A stretch of DNA of 64,000 nucleotides from Neocallimastix lanati (nom. inval.) (GCA_016946835.1 JACVTC010000038.1:487501-551500), one strand, 5' to 3'; counted from the first letter of the stretch, positions 41,773-53,690 are shown. Made by a program: numbers and translations. Notes: generated from the sequence alone by a model not told the origin.

Positions 41773-44013
41773 TTGGTTTCTTATCATTTTAAATAATAAA
41801 TTTATATATTAAAATTTATTTTTAAAAATATTTATTATTATGAATAGATGTTGATAAAAGTAAGTTATTCATTATTATTGTTGTGTTTATTATTCTATAT
41901 TAGCTTTATCACCCTCTTAATTATTAGTAATTAATTAATATCCAAATTTTCATTATTATTTTCTAATATTTTATAAATAATATAGTCATCATTTAATTAT
42001 TATTTTAAAAACATAATATATATACTATTAAAAATTTTCATTTATTCAATATAGAATATTTTTAATAATTTTTAATAGTAACCATTACATTTTCTATCTG
42101 GAATATTTTAAATATTTTTTTTATATAATATATTATACGACATAACAAAAATCTATCTATTCTATTATCTAGCATAAACATTTAGTGATATATACCATTA
42201 TTGATGATGGAATTATTTTAAAATTTTATTCAATGGTCAATATTTTATAATGTTTTGTAATTTTATTACTTAACAGCAATATATGATTTTTAAATCATAT
42301 TCTATTAATATATAAAAATTTAATTAAATAAATTAAAAAATTTAATTTTTAATAAGTACCATTAAAAAAAAAAAAAAAAGAAAAGAAAAAAAGAAATAAA
42401 GATACTTAGCATAATCATAATATATTTATTTATAAATATTTAATATAAAAAATTTATGATGCTAAACCATCAGTATAATTATTAATAATTATATAAATAT
42501 TAATTTATATAATTAATTGCTTTTTCCACTTCAAAATTAACATATATTATTTACAATGTTAAACCATCTTTTTTGTTATTAATACCATTTACTTACCAAT
42601 GAAAATTGTATTAATATTATTATATATAATTATTTATTTCGTTTAAAAAAAAAAAAAAAAAAAACATTGATATTGATATATATTTACCACATTGAATAAA
42701 ATTTTTACAAATTATGATTTATATAATTATTAAGGTTTTCTCACTCATCCATTTATTAATTAAAATAAAATAAGTTATATAACTTTTAAAATATTTTAAT
42801 TATCATTATTATTATTATTTTATTTTATTTTTTTTATAAAAAATGAATCATTTTCTCTAATTGATAAATTAAATTATTTTAATATTTTTATTATAAAAAA
42901 AAAATAAATATAAAAATTAATAAATTAATTATATAATATTATAATAATAAAATACAATAACAAATCATAAAATAATTAACTTTAATAGACTTTTTTTTTC
43001 TTTTTTTTTTTTTAAATGTTTCAATAATGTAATTAAGTTGCTTAAGGTTTTTATGGTTTTATTATTCTAGAATAAACGGAAATTTTAAACTTAATTTTTT
43101 ATAATATTAAAAAGCATTTTAATTGGTAATAAGAAATGTACTTAAACTATAATTAATAATAAAAAATTTTTTTTATGTTATTCTTAACGTTTTGTTAAGC
43201 TTTAATATTATTGTTACACAAATGAGTTTCCATAATTAATATGAACATGTTTAAATTTTTATAATCCATCATTTTTTTTATAAACTCTGATTATTATAAT
43301 TTTATTATTTATATGTTTTTAATTAATTTGATTATTTATTTAATTATTTTTTTTTATTGTTATTTAAAGAAAAAAATTTTTTCCAAGTTCAACTTGTTTC
43401 ACTATTTTAATTATTATTATAATAAATAAATTAATATATATTATTCTTTTAATTATTAATATTTATGTAAAATTTATTGGTTCTTAATATTATTTTTTAA
43501 AAAAAAAATAAAAATAAAAAATATATATATATATAAAAGAAAAAAGAAAAATGGATTGAGAAAAAATTAACATATAAATATAATAAAAAAGAATCCAATT
43601 TGTCTTTTTTCCTTATTAAATGTTTTAAATTTTTGTTTATAAGTATTAAAAATATTAATATAATTTAAATAAAAATAGTAATAATAATTAATAATAATAA
43701 TAAATAAATAAAATATAAAAATATATATTTATTTAATTATTAATATTATTCTATTAGAAAAAAATATTAAAAAAAAAAAAATCCTTTATATGAGATTATA
43801 ATCTCATATGATAATTAATAATTATAAATAAATATTGTAGATAGAAAAAATAAAAATAAAAATATACTTTATATAATTAAAGATAAATAAGTAATTTATT
43901 GAAAAATATAAAATACTTTTAAGCCAAAATTTAAACTAAAAAAAAGAAAAAAACAAAAAATACAAAGTTATTCAAATAATAATAATAATAATAATAATAA
44001 TAATTATATAAAA
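38859..44013. other. 5.2-kb AT-rich region between divergent membrane-protein genes
   Basis: Both paralogues start at its ends, so it must hold both promoters. It contains long T runs (39018-39060, 41740-41766), a 7-bp satellite (40574-40772) and A runs, but no gene. GAGATTATAATCTCA (about 43792-43806) is a perfect palindrome about 210 bp before the plus-strand start, and TGAGATAATAATCTCAAT (about 39412-39428) is a similar one on the other side. Confidence 0.6.
40574..40772 (+). repeat. Seven-bp (AAATAAT)n satellite
   Basis: About 28 units of AAATAAT form a clean array, with two 5-bp variants (ATAAATATAAAT) near 40712 and 40740. Confidence 0.9.
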
Positions 44014-45204
44014 ATGGGTAAAAGTTCTTTTACATATGAAGAACCAACTGGTTTTCATAGATTTAATTCAAATTATACTACCTGCAATCCTAACCAACTC
44101 TATTTAAACTTTTTTGATGGATTATTTAATAGATTTAAGGATGCATTCTTTTTTTCAAGCGTTCTTCAATTTGCTTTAGTTGCTCTTATGTATTACAATG
44201 TAGGTAAAGGAAGATATTGGAAAATTTTATTCTATTCCTCTATTTGTGGTTTAATTGGAAGTATCATTGAAGCTAGTACTGTGTCTTTTCTTTGTACAGA
44301 AAGTAGAAAAGATACTCCTTACACAAAAGTTTTCACATTCTTTATTGCTGAATTTTTCTGGATTTGTAACGAATTTTCTATTCCTTTCCTAAATTTAATT
44401 AAAATGAGAGCTTTCTCTAAGGGTAAAACCTCAAAAATTATTAGTTATGTTGTCTTAGCAATCTTCCCACTCTTTGCTTTTTGTAGATTCTGGATTGGTT
44501 TTGTTCGTTCAAAATACGGTGTATTAAATAGTTTTGATATTTCAAATTCTCATGGTATAGCATTTGCTTGTATGGCTTTAGCTGATTTAATCTGTACATG
44601 TGGTATTCTTTATTTTGTAAAAAAGAATAATCAAAAAGAATTTAATACCTCTAATATTAATCATTATATTAAACGTTCAAGTTATGTTATTTTAATTTGT
44701 GTTGATGTAATTAGTATATTACTTGCTATTATTTGCTTCCTCCCATATCTTATTAAGTCTATGCCAGATAGTATTACATTACCTTTCCATAGTGTAAAAA
44801 GTGCATTTATTTTAATTTTAGCTTCTGATGCTCTATTATTCAAATATGAAGTTAATACTAGTTCTATGCAAAATTCAAGTAGCCAATATAATAGTAAATA
44901 CGGTGCTGGAGATAGCTATAGCTACAGTTTGAATAAAATGACTACAAACCATAGTATGGATAATTCAACATATAAGATTAAAAGTCAAAATAATAGCAAT
45001 ACCATGGTTAATGTTGCACCATTTAACTATACCACAATGAATATTAATGATGAATACCAACCAAAAAGTATAATAAAAAATTATACTAATTATTCTAGTT
45101 CTCAGGTACCACAATTATCAACAGTTGATAGTTCTTCTCAATATGATTTATACAAACAAAAAGAATATGCCGATTTAATATATAAAACACCAAATTATAA
45201 TAAT

Positions 45205-45210
<6 letters not shown>
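44014..45210 (+). CDS. Multi-pass (about 7 TM) membrane protein, paralogue of the gene at 37.7 kb
   Basis: A 398-residue single-exon gene, family not recognised. Seven hydrophobic segments lie at about 42-63, 69-94, 105-128, 142-163, 181-202, 223-248 and 260-278. The N-terminus is 41 residues long and the tail from 280 is Ser/Asn/Tyr-rich. Motifs shared in order with the paralogue include FHRFNS near the start, GKGRYWKILFYSS, NEFSIPFLNLIKMRAFSKG, ALADLICTCGIL, INHYIKRSSYVIL and SDALLFKYE. Membrane parts are conserved while the tails diverge, which argues for selection on the membrane core. The start is supported by the conserved distance from Met to TM1. Confidence 0.85.
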
Positions 45211-45240
<30 letters not shown>

Positions 45241-46279
45241 TAAAATAATAATTTGAATAAATAAATAATACTATTTAAATCAAAAAAAATATGATTTTTG
45301 ATAAATCATTAATATTTAAATAATAAAATTAATAATTTAAATTAAATATAAACAGGAAAAAAAAAAAAAAAAAAATTTAAAAAAATTTTTTTTTACATTA
45401 CAAATAATATATTCTATCGTTAAATATTTATAATAATAAATAATAATAAATAATAATAAATAATAATAAATAAGATAAAATAAAATAAGTCAAAAAAAAT
45501 AGATTAAATAAACTTTATTTTTTTAAATTTTAATTTTGTATAAAATGTATTAACTTAACTATTTTAACATATATTTAAAAGTCAATAATAATAAATTATC
45601 GACTTCTTTAATTAAAATAAAAAAAAAAAAAAAAAAAGATAAAAAAAAAAAAAATAAAAAAAAAAAAATAAAAATAAAATATATATATATAATATTTATA
45701 TAAATAAAAAATAAAATATATATATATATAATATTTTTATAAATAAAAAAATAAAATAAAATAAAATTAGAAGTACAAATAGAAATAGAAATAAAAAAAA
45801 AAAAATAAAAAAATAAAAAATAAGAAATAAAAATAAAGAATAAAGAATAAAAATAAAAGTATGTATCTTATTCGGTAATAAATAAATTTTATTTGTGGTA
45901 TTTTTTTAGAAAAAAAAAAAAAAAAAAAAAGAAAAAAACCTTTATATACATATCAATTTTTAGCAGCTCTGGGAGACGAAAGGAAACCTTTCCAAATAAT
46001 TGTCGATTCAACACTTCTAAACAACCATTTCATTTTATCATAAATCTAAAAACAAAAAACAAATATATAAAAAAATAGAATTTCTTTTTTTTTTTTTTTT
46101 TATTTTTATTTTTATTTTTATTTTTATTTTTATTTTTTATATAAATACTAAAAACAATAAGATTTTAATGTATATAATTTAATTTATATCATATTCTTAG
46201 CATTTTTTATATTTATTAATAATATTTTATTTTTTAAGGACAAATCGAATTATGAATGATTTTTATAAAATGATAAACA

Positions 46280-46310
<31 letters not shown>

Positions 46311-46843
46311 TGTAATTTGGTTATATTTAATTATATTAAAAGAAATTTTTATTAAAATGATAAATTTTAAAAAAGATATAATTTCAATATATAATTATTT
46401 TATTTTAGAATTTTATATTTTATTCTCCATTTTAATAAATATTATATTTCCATTTTAATAATAATATTATATTTTTATTTTTAATAATATGGTAATTAGT
46501 AAATATTATTAAAAAGGTGTATAATTTAATTTATAAAAACGAATAATTCAATGTATTAATGTATTAAAATTGATAAAAAATAATTATTAATAATAATATT
46601 AGTTATAATAGTAAAAATTGATAGTTATATATATATATGAATAAGAAGTAATTGTAATTAAAATAGTTTAAGAAAAATAGTAATAATATTTAGGGTTTCA
46701 TAATGAGTTATATAGTAAATTAAAAACAAAAAATAAAAAATAAAAAATAAAAAATAAAAATAAAAAAACAAAAAATATTAATACTTACAAAAAGATATAA
46801 ATTTAAGACATAAATATTATTATAAATAATATTTAATATTAAC
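45211..46843. other. AT-rich stretch, no gene
   Basis: It holds A runs (45211-45236, 45620-45880) and T runs. A short patch at 45960-46060 has balanced composition (LGDERKPFQIIVDSTLLNNHF on the plus strand), perhaps a scrap of a retroelement, but too short to identify. The frame at 46252-46458 is Ile/Tyr/Lys-rich and looks spurious. Confidence 0.5.
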
Positions 46844-47124
46844 AATGAGTAGCATTAGTGATAGCAATGGATTTAGTGGTAACTTTTCGAACGTTGATAC
46901 AAGAATAGTTCCAAGAATTGGTGGACCTCATAGGGATGCAGAGATTTTGAAGATTTAGGATCAACAATCGATTCTAATTAGTTGGTGTTTCTTATGATAA
47001 CGATAAATTTAGTTGCATTTTTTCTTTTCTACCCGAAGATGATATTGTAAAATGACTAGAAGAAAAAGAAGCCAAAGTAAAAATAGACTCCTCACCTTAA
47101 ATGAATGCGTTAGTTAAGAAGAAA

Positions 47125-47166
<42 letters not shown>

Positions 47167-47660
47167 AAAATAATCTTAAACAGCTTAAACGCTTAACTAA
47201 AGGACCAAGGAAAATCGTTTATAACTTTAATTCAAGATATTTGGAGCTATATAATCAATTAAAAGCAATTGTTAGAACATCTTTTTCAGTAATTAATTAT
47301 GAAAATGCTCTTAGACCAAGAGTTCAAATATATGAAAAAATAGCTATGGATGAAATCTAATACTATCAAAGAAGCATATAGTTTAATAGAGAAGTATGAG
47401 AATCTCCTACAAAATGTATATTATAATAATAATAATAATAGTTATAATAGAAATTTAAATGGAAGAAACGAGAGAACACTTTTTATCAGTCTTTCTAATG
47501 ATTATTATGAATCTAATGCTATCAATAACAAAAAAAAATAATAATAATTCACATGGTGGAAATAATAATAAAAATCAAAAGAACTTTAATACTACACATG
47601 GAATAAAAAAAATAATAATCTAAGCAATTATTCTAGTCCTAGTGTAAAGATTTGAACTTA
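46844..47660 (+). pseudogene. Decayed retrotransposon gag-like remnant
   Basis: It begins MSSISDSNGFSGNFSNVDTR and soon meets stops. After an A run (47129-47164) it continues in another frame as PRKIVYNFNSRYLELYNQL and YENALRPRVQIYEKIAMDEI, a layout like the Ty3/gypsy-type gag core. A last piece (47350-47541) reads EAYSLIEKYENLLQNVYY and ends in an Asn-rich tail. No zinc knuckle, protease or polymerase follows. Confidence 0.5.
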
Positions 47661-47904
47661 ACAATAAAATAAAAAGGATAAACTTAAATATTAATTACCA
47701 ATATAAAAAGAATAAAATATTTTATTATTAAATACAAAATTTTAAATTCAACAAGTTAGTGTTAAAAACAATAATTTAATTTATTTATTAACTATTAAAT
47801 AATAATAAACGCACGAAAATATTTAATTATTTATATGAAATTTTTTTTTTATTTAATTATACCATATTTTAAAACTTCTTTTATACTTCACTTTTTTTTT
47901 TTTT

Positions 47905-49090
47905 TAATGAAGAAAACCCATGAATACCTTGCATAATCATCTAATATAGTGAGAAAGTATTTATTTCCATATATTGATATATCTGGTGTAGATACAGTGT
48001 TCATATGTATCAGCTCAAAAGGTTCTTTTTTTTTTTTTGCTTTATGGTAGGGTTTATTCTTCATTTTGAAGGCGCATATTTTGACAATTATGCCTTATAT
48101 TGATACCTTTTCTAACTTTTCCTCAATATTGTCAATGTTGAAGTACCCTAAAACGCCTACGCCATAGGTTGAAGTTTTCAAGTGACGTTACCAGGTTACT
48201 ATAAATTATTATTTTTTGTTTTTAATTATTATTAAATCTTAGTTGACCTTTAAAAAATCATATTTTATAAATTTTTTGATTTATTGGATTTTGAAGTAAA
48301 AACTTTTTTTTTTTTTTTTTCTTTCGTGTGATTGTATATTGAAACTAAAATTTTTATTATTATAATTATAAAAATATGTTTTTATATCCTTCTCCTTATA
48401 AATTATCTATAGATAATAATTTTTTTTTTTTTTTTAAATTCAGGGGAATGTACAATACATTATGTAATTTTATTTTGTATACCCAATGTATGTACCTTTG
48501 TGCGTAGCAATTGTAGTATTGTCATCGGCAAATTGAATTACCTCATTGCGTTCCCGAATATTAGATAAACAATCTAAACTGTTTATCATATGGTTAAGTT
48601 GCACCAGAATCCCAAGGTTCACTTAATTATATTTTTTTGAGTGTGGTTTTTATGATTGTCTTCATTCGACAGATAATAACATTTTATTTATTTTCAACTT
48701 GAATATTATTTACCATCCTTTTACCTCCTGTGGTTTTTATTTATTTTTGTGAATTATTAAACCGCAAGACTCGACTTCACTTTCTGCTTTCTGTGTTATA
48801 ATCGTTTACCAGTGAGTCTGCAAAAAAAAAAAAAAAAAAAAAAAAAATTAGAATACGCATTTTTATCCTCTTTGTTTTTTAGTTTGTTTTCCTTTACCGT
48901 TGAATTTAAGTTTAATTACTTTTCCATTCATTGATTTATTCATCATTTCAAGTTCATTTAATTATAATATTTGTGGAACGGCTATTCTTAAATGAATTTT
49001 TTTTCAATTTATCCCCACTCTGTATTTATACGTTATTATGTGTAATTTCAATTCTTAATTCTTTAGGATAAGAGGTATTCAAATTTTCTT

Positions 49091-49124
<34 letters not shown>

Positions 49125-49468
49125 TCGTTTACCTCTCTACCTAATTTTCTTCAACTCATTAAACATTCCGTCCATCTCTGATAATAAATAATACTTATAT
49201 CATCTGATTTTGTGAAAACACATTGTTTTTAGGTTTATTTTTCAAAGTCATAAATTCTACTTTCATCATTCTTAAATAACGTTCATTGATTTTATTATCT
49301 TCATTATTTCATATGCTGAGAGTAATTCAAAATCTAATCATCTTTAATTTCATCTTCATTAGGAATACTATCAAATATATAATATTTAGCCCTTGCATCT
49401 TTGGTTACCACTATTGTCAGTAACTCCTTTTACATAATATAGATCAGAATGATCTATATAACTTTTAA

Positions 49469-49507
<39 letters not shown>

Positions 49508-49679
49508 CTTCTCGGGATATTTTTGATTTTTCAAGTATTTTTATTTTTTCTTGGTGTATGTATTCTTTTACACCATTGGTAGAAGCCAGTAGGTTTGTTT
49601 CCTTCAACCATTTTCCGTAGTTTTCTCTGGTTAAGGTATTACTTATAGAAATTCCGTGTGGGAAAATTTCGTTCATTTC
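47905..49679 (-). pseudogene. Truncated Ty1/copia element: gag, protease, pre-integrase, start of integrase
   Basis: In minus-strand order: a gag start (49676-49386, NEIFPHGISISNTLTRENYGK), decayed gag, a protease with the active-site triplet in WDSGA and HMINSLDCL (around 48620-48560), a pre-integrase zinc region (around 48150) and an integrase start (EPFELIHMNTV, SIYGNKYFLTILDDYARY, around 48020-47920). It then ends, without reverse transcriptase. The integrase part closely parallels the intact element at 59-64 kb. Several frames are broken and A/T runs interrupt it (48822-48848, 49093-49123, 49473-49503). Confidence 0.8.
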
Positions 49680-49884
49680 TCTTTTTATTTCTTATTTATA
49701 TTGAATATTTACTTTCTTATTTTGTATTTTCTTTCACTAATTTACTAAATTTGGGTATTTGACTAAGACTCTTGATCTTATAAGAATTTAAATGTAATCA
49801 TGTTCACTTTAAATTTATTTATTATTTTTTATTGAAAAAGACATCATCTTACATGAGAGTTACAAAATATATAATATCATAATG

Positions 49885-50188
49885 GGGTGTGGGGCATTTC
49901 GCCAGGTTGCATTTCCACAAGTTACATTTCCACAAGTTGCATTTCGCCAGGTTCCATTTCGACAAGTGGAGTATTGATATAAATAAATGAATAAATAAAT
50001 AAATATTAATTCAAAATAATTTTTTTTAAAATTGTTTTTATTCGATATAAAATAATATTTAATTTTATTTATTGATTGATTTATTTATTTATTTAATAAT
50101 TTTCAATTTGGCGAAATGCAATTTGGCGAAATGCCACATGCTTTCAAAAAAAATGACGAAATGCAATTTGGTGAAATGCCCCACACCC
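49885..50188. mobile_element. 304-bp MITE with MULE-like ends
   Basis: The ends are inverted repeats (left GGGTGTGGGGCATTTCGCCA; right, read inward, GGGTGTGGGGCATTTCACCA) matching over about 25 of 28 bases. Inside the left end a unit like TTGCATTTCGCCAGG or TTGCATTTCCACAAG occurs four or five times in tandem; near the right end the inverse (GGCGAAATGCAATTT) occurs repeatedly. It has no coding capacity. The terminal motif resembles both MULEs at 19-30 kb, so it is probably a non-autonomous relative. No certain target duplication is seen. Confidence 0.8.
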
Positions 50189-50397
50189 AAATAATATATT
50201 TATATTGATTAGTAAACAAATAAGCAATCCTTTATAAAAACCTATACAAATGAAATAATAAAAATTTATTTAAATATTTTATAGCTATTTTAGGGAAAAA
50301 TATTAATTAATAATTTTAACAACAAATTTAGTGAGAAATATTAATTAATAATTTTAATAACATATTTAAACAACTATTGAAAATTTTAATAATAATA

Positions 50398-50445
<48 letters not shown>

Positions 50446-50503
50446 TATTACGAGGACGATAGTACGAAAGGACGAAAGGACCTCTTAACTTATTGTTTTA
50501 TTA

Positions 50504-50538
<35 letters not shown>

Positions 50539-50819
50539 TTGATTCATTATAATCAATTTTTTTTTTTTTTAAATAACAACAATAATAATAATAAATAATT
50601 AAAAAGTACATAACATTGGTCAAATGTATTAAATTATTATTAACAACAACTATTGACACATAATATTTAATTCATTATTTATTTCATTCCTTTTTAACTT
50701 TATTTGTTATTTATTAATTTTTTTAATTCTTTTTTTTTTTATTATGTTATCTTGTTTACATTAATGATTTATTAATCTTCTTCTTTTTTAAAATCTTTGG
50801 TATTATATTTTTATTTTTA

Positions 50820-50850
<31 letters not shown>

Positions 50851-51018
50851 AAAAATAAAAATAAAAATTTATTAAAAATAATAATAATCATATTATTATT
50901 ATAATAAATATTCATTTTTAAACTTTATTTAAATAAAAATATTTTTGTTATTGATTTTTATTTAACGTATCATTTAGTTCAATAATAAATATTAAAATTA
51001 AACTTTATTATTATTATT
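50189..51018. other. AT-rich stretch between the MITE and the protease gene
   Basis: Long A (50402-50443) and T (50509-50533) runs flank a small patch, CGAGGACGATAGTACGAAAGG (only partly quoted), with two ACGAAAGG repeats at 50464-50480. No gene is seen. Confidence 0.5.
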
Positions 51019-51750
51019 TTATACATCAGTGCCAAACAAAAACATGATTAAGATTGCAACAGAATTGTTTAATATATGTGTTAATAAAGCAGCTAAAAAG
51101 TATCCATCGTAATCATATGCTAAAGCAAGATAAATACCCATAATAAAATAAGATGGGAAATTTACAATATCAGATAAAAGTATCTTAAAACTAAATTGGA
51201 AATGTCCAAATGCAAAAAAGGCACTAGATATTATATATGCTAAAAGTTTAATAAATCTACGAATAAATTTATTATTTTTACCTATTTTTTCTCCAATAAT
51301 AGATATACCTCTGAAAAGTAATAATCTACAAATTAATTCCTCAATAAGTGGACCAATTAAAATTATATCTAACACTAATAAGAAACCAAAATTAGTCTTA
51401 TCTAAGTCCGCTTTTAGTCCTTCAGTATTTAAACTATCACCATCTTCATCATTTAAATGTAATAGACCTAATATAAAAGTAACAAATATATTTGTTAAAA
51501 CAGACAATACATAAACCACAATTGCAGTATAATATACTCTTGGTATTAAAAATTGTTTAAAAAAGTTTACATGCTTTTTTTTCTTTTTAGGCTCAGAAAT
51601 TTCAATTTCATTTTTTTGGTTTGGGATATCAATAACAACTTCTTCATCTTCTTGAGTTTTCAAGTTTTCCATTGATTTCTTATTCTCTTCGGTTATCGAA
51701 TTAGTATTATTTTCAATATTTTTATTTTCAATCTTTTTATTGCTTGTCAT
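51019..51750 (-). CDS. CPBP-family intramembrane protease (Abi/CAAX-protease type)
   Basis: A 243-residue membrane protein expected to cut substrates within or next to the membrane. Residues 1-60 are hydrophilic and Lys/Glu/Asn-rich, with no signal peptide. Hydrophobic segments lie around 71-97, 121-137, 166-182, 199-212 and 218-239. The three CPBP motifs are present in order: EExxxR (E137, E138, R142 in PLIEELICR), FxxxH (F179, H183 in FAFGH) and HxxxN (H225, N229 in THILNN). The short, bacterial-type layout resembles prokaryotic Abi proteins more than the eukaryotic prenyl-protease Rce1, and horizontal transfer from a gut bacterium is plausible. The N-terminal extension is Asn-rich like host proteins. 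The physiological substrate is unknown. Confidence 0.88.
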   Translation of the reverse strand: MTSNKKIENKNIENNTNSITEENKKSMENLKTQEDEEVVIDIPNQKNEIEISEPKKKKKHVNFFKQFLIPRVYYTAIVVYVLSVLTNIFVTFILGLLHLNDEDGDSLNTEGLKADLDKTNFGFLLVLDIILIGPLIEELICRLLLFRGISIIGEKIGKNNKFIRRFIKLLAYIISSAFFAFGHFQFSFKILLSDIVNFPSYFIMGIYLALAYDYDGYFLAALLTHILNNSVAILIMFLFGTDV

Positions 51751-52309
51751 TTTGTTTGAATAATCAAGATTTTAATTTTATATTTATTTATTTATTTAAT
51801 TTTATATTTATTTATTTATTTATTTTTTCTTTTTAAATTTTTTTTTTTTTTTTTATTATTAATTTTATTTTTTTGTTTATTTTAATTTTATATTTTAAAT
51901 ATCTTTTGATATATGTTTTTATTAAAATTTTTCAAAGAATTATACGGTTTGGTGAATTTTTCTTTATTTTATACTTTTTTTTTTTTCGATATTGGAAACT
52001 GAAATTATTGGTCTACATTTATTTATTAATTTATTAAAGAAAATTCCAAATATTAATATATTTTTTACACAATATATTATATTTTACGTATATATCTAAT
52101 ATTCTTTTAACTTTTATTTATTTATTCATTTATTAATTACATGAATATTTTTTTTTTAATAAAAAAAAAAAAAAACACCGAATTAAAACACTGAATTAAT
52201 AATAAATTAAATATTATTTGTTCAATTAGAACATAATAATATTTTAAATAATAATGTTAAATAAAAAGTAATATTCATAATAAAATGTATAAATAAATTT
52301 AAGAAAAAA
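51751..52309. other. AT-rich upstream region of the CPBP protease gene
   Basis: T-rich stretches just upstream of the start (51830-51900) probably include the promoter. There is no gene or identifiable element. Confidence 0.5.
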
Positions 52310-53445
52310 AGTTCATAGGCAACGAACCTCATCTTCAGTTTATAAGATTTCCGTGTAAAGAAGTTCTTATTCCGGATTAGGGTTTGAATTAACTATCTAA
52401 AAGAAATTATGGTCTTCTCCTTCAGAAGCATTAGCCCTGCTAAGCCTGTCTTACTGTATTTTCAGCGTTGACGCTCCTGGTTAATTTGCCCTTATACTGT
52501 CGGAAAAGTAACCCTTGTCAAGTATTAGCCCTTAGGCATAATTTTTGTAAAAGAGAACCGTTGATCGCACCAAGAATGGTGTTTTTGAATAATCATCAGA
52601 AATGATTTGATTATTAAACAAAATATGCCATTCCTTTTTATAATTTAAATCATTAATGTCTGTATCTCTTCCACCAAGAAGGATGTTATATGATAGGTAC
52701 CACGTCACATATATATTTACACATTCCATTATTCAGAAAATTACTAATATTAACACGATTTTCACTAATTAACCTATTCATTACATTATCTGCATTATTT
52801 TCACTAGCACTAATATTAATATTCCTATTTTCACTATCAATGCTATTACTATTATTAACAATATTAATTCTATTGTTATTGTTATTATTATTAATATTTA
52901 ACACTTTGTTACTATTATTAGAATCAGTACTTGAATCGGTATTACTAAATATCTGTGACAATAGTGTTTACATTACTATTTGATATTGGACAATATTTGG
53001 AAATTATAAAAAAAAAAATTTTTTTCATAAAGAACTTCAATATTCATAAAATATGTCATTCGAAAATCACGGAAAAAAAATAGCATTTTTGAAAACCAAT
53101 GTTCCAATGGAGGATGACTATTTTCTCTATAACAACAAGGGACACCTTTCAGGACAGTCATTCTTCAATCGTATCAGTAGGCTTTTAATAACACAAGCAT
53201 GGAATTTATATTCACATCCTACCCGAAAGACCCCATCGGAAATCAATGCTCTTTTTTTTTTTTTTTTTTTTGTTGATGAAAATTTGTCTAATTTGTCTGC
53301 TAAAATTTTTTTACTTTCTTTTTTCCATGCATGACGTCTACAACGTGATATATGTCAAAGTAAATCAGAGATAATAAAATTTCGAGTTTTTCCATTTTTT
53401 AAAACACCTTACCTGAACAATTGTACATTTTCTTTCTTAAAAATG
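52310..53445 (-). pseudogene. 5'-truncated LINE copy (3' part only)
   Basis: From 53440 downward the minus strand matches the end of the LINE at 33.96-34.08 kb: the stretch around GTACAATTGTTCAGGTAAGG, then AAAAAATGGAAAAACTC and the ATATATCACGTT block. It goes beyond where the first copy is readable: a partly open region (CPERCPLLL, around 53150), an Asn/Ser-rich segment (52961-52690) and a piece (52729-52535) reading GGRDTDINDLNYKKEWHILF. A less AT-rich tail (52310-52530) follows, ending near a T-rich run. A sharp start with a shared 3' part is typical of LINE 5' truncation. Confidence 0.7.
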
Positions 53446-53460
53446 AATCTTATGATAAAA

Positions 53461-53492
<32 letters not shown>

Positions 53493-53607
53493 TAATTATT
53501 AAAATAGAAATTTTCTAGTATTATCCAATTATATACTAATATTTTTTTTTAACTACTATTTTTGTTATTTTATACTATTTCTATCGGAAAAGTATCAAAA
53601 TTAGTAA

Positions 53608-53690
53608 TAGAGTTGCCATGGTCTGGTGGTAATACACCATGATCATTAAGCCGAACTCCCTAGGTTTTGATTTAAACCATTCTCCCAATC
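53608..53690 (+). other. Degenerate tRNA-like sequence
   Basis: GCCATGGTCTGGTGGTAATA has an A-box-like TGGTCTGGTGG. It is followed by GCCGAACTCCC and a poor B-box-like AGGTTTTGATTTAAACC. The start resembles the SINE head (GCCATGTTGGTCCAG). It may be a tRNA-derived relic; it does not fold as a proper tRNA. Confidence 0.3.

Noticed and set aside
52690-52983. A 97-residue hydrophobic plus-strand protein
   Set aside because: It is the reverse frame of an Asn/Ser-rich stretch in the LINE remnant; its Leu/Ile-rich composition is a by-product.
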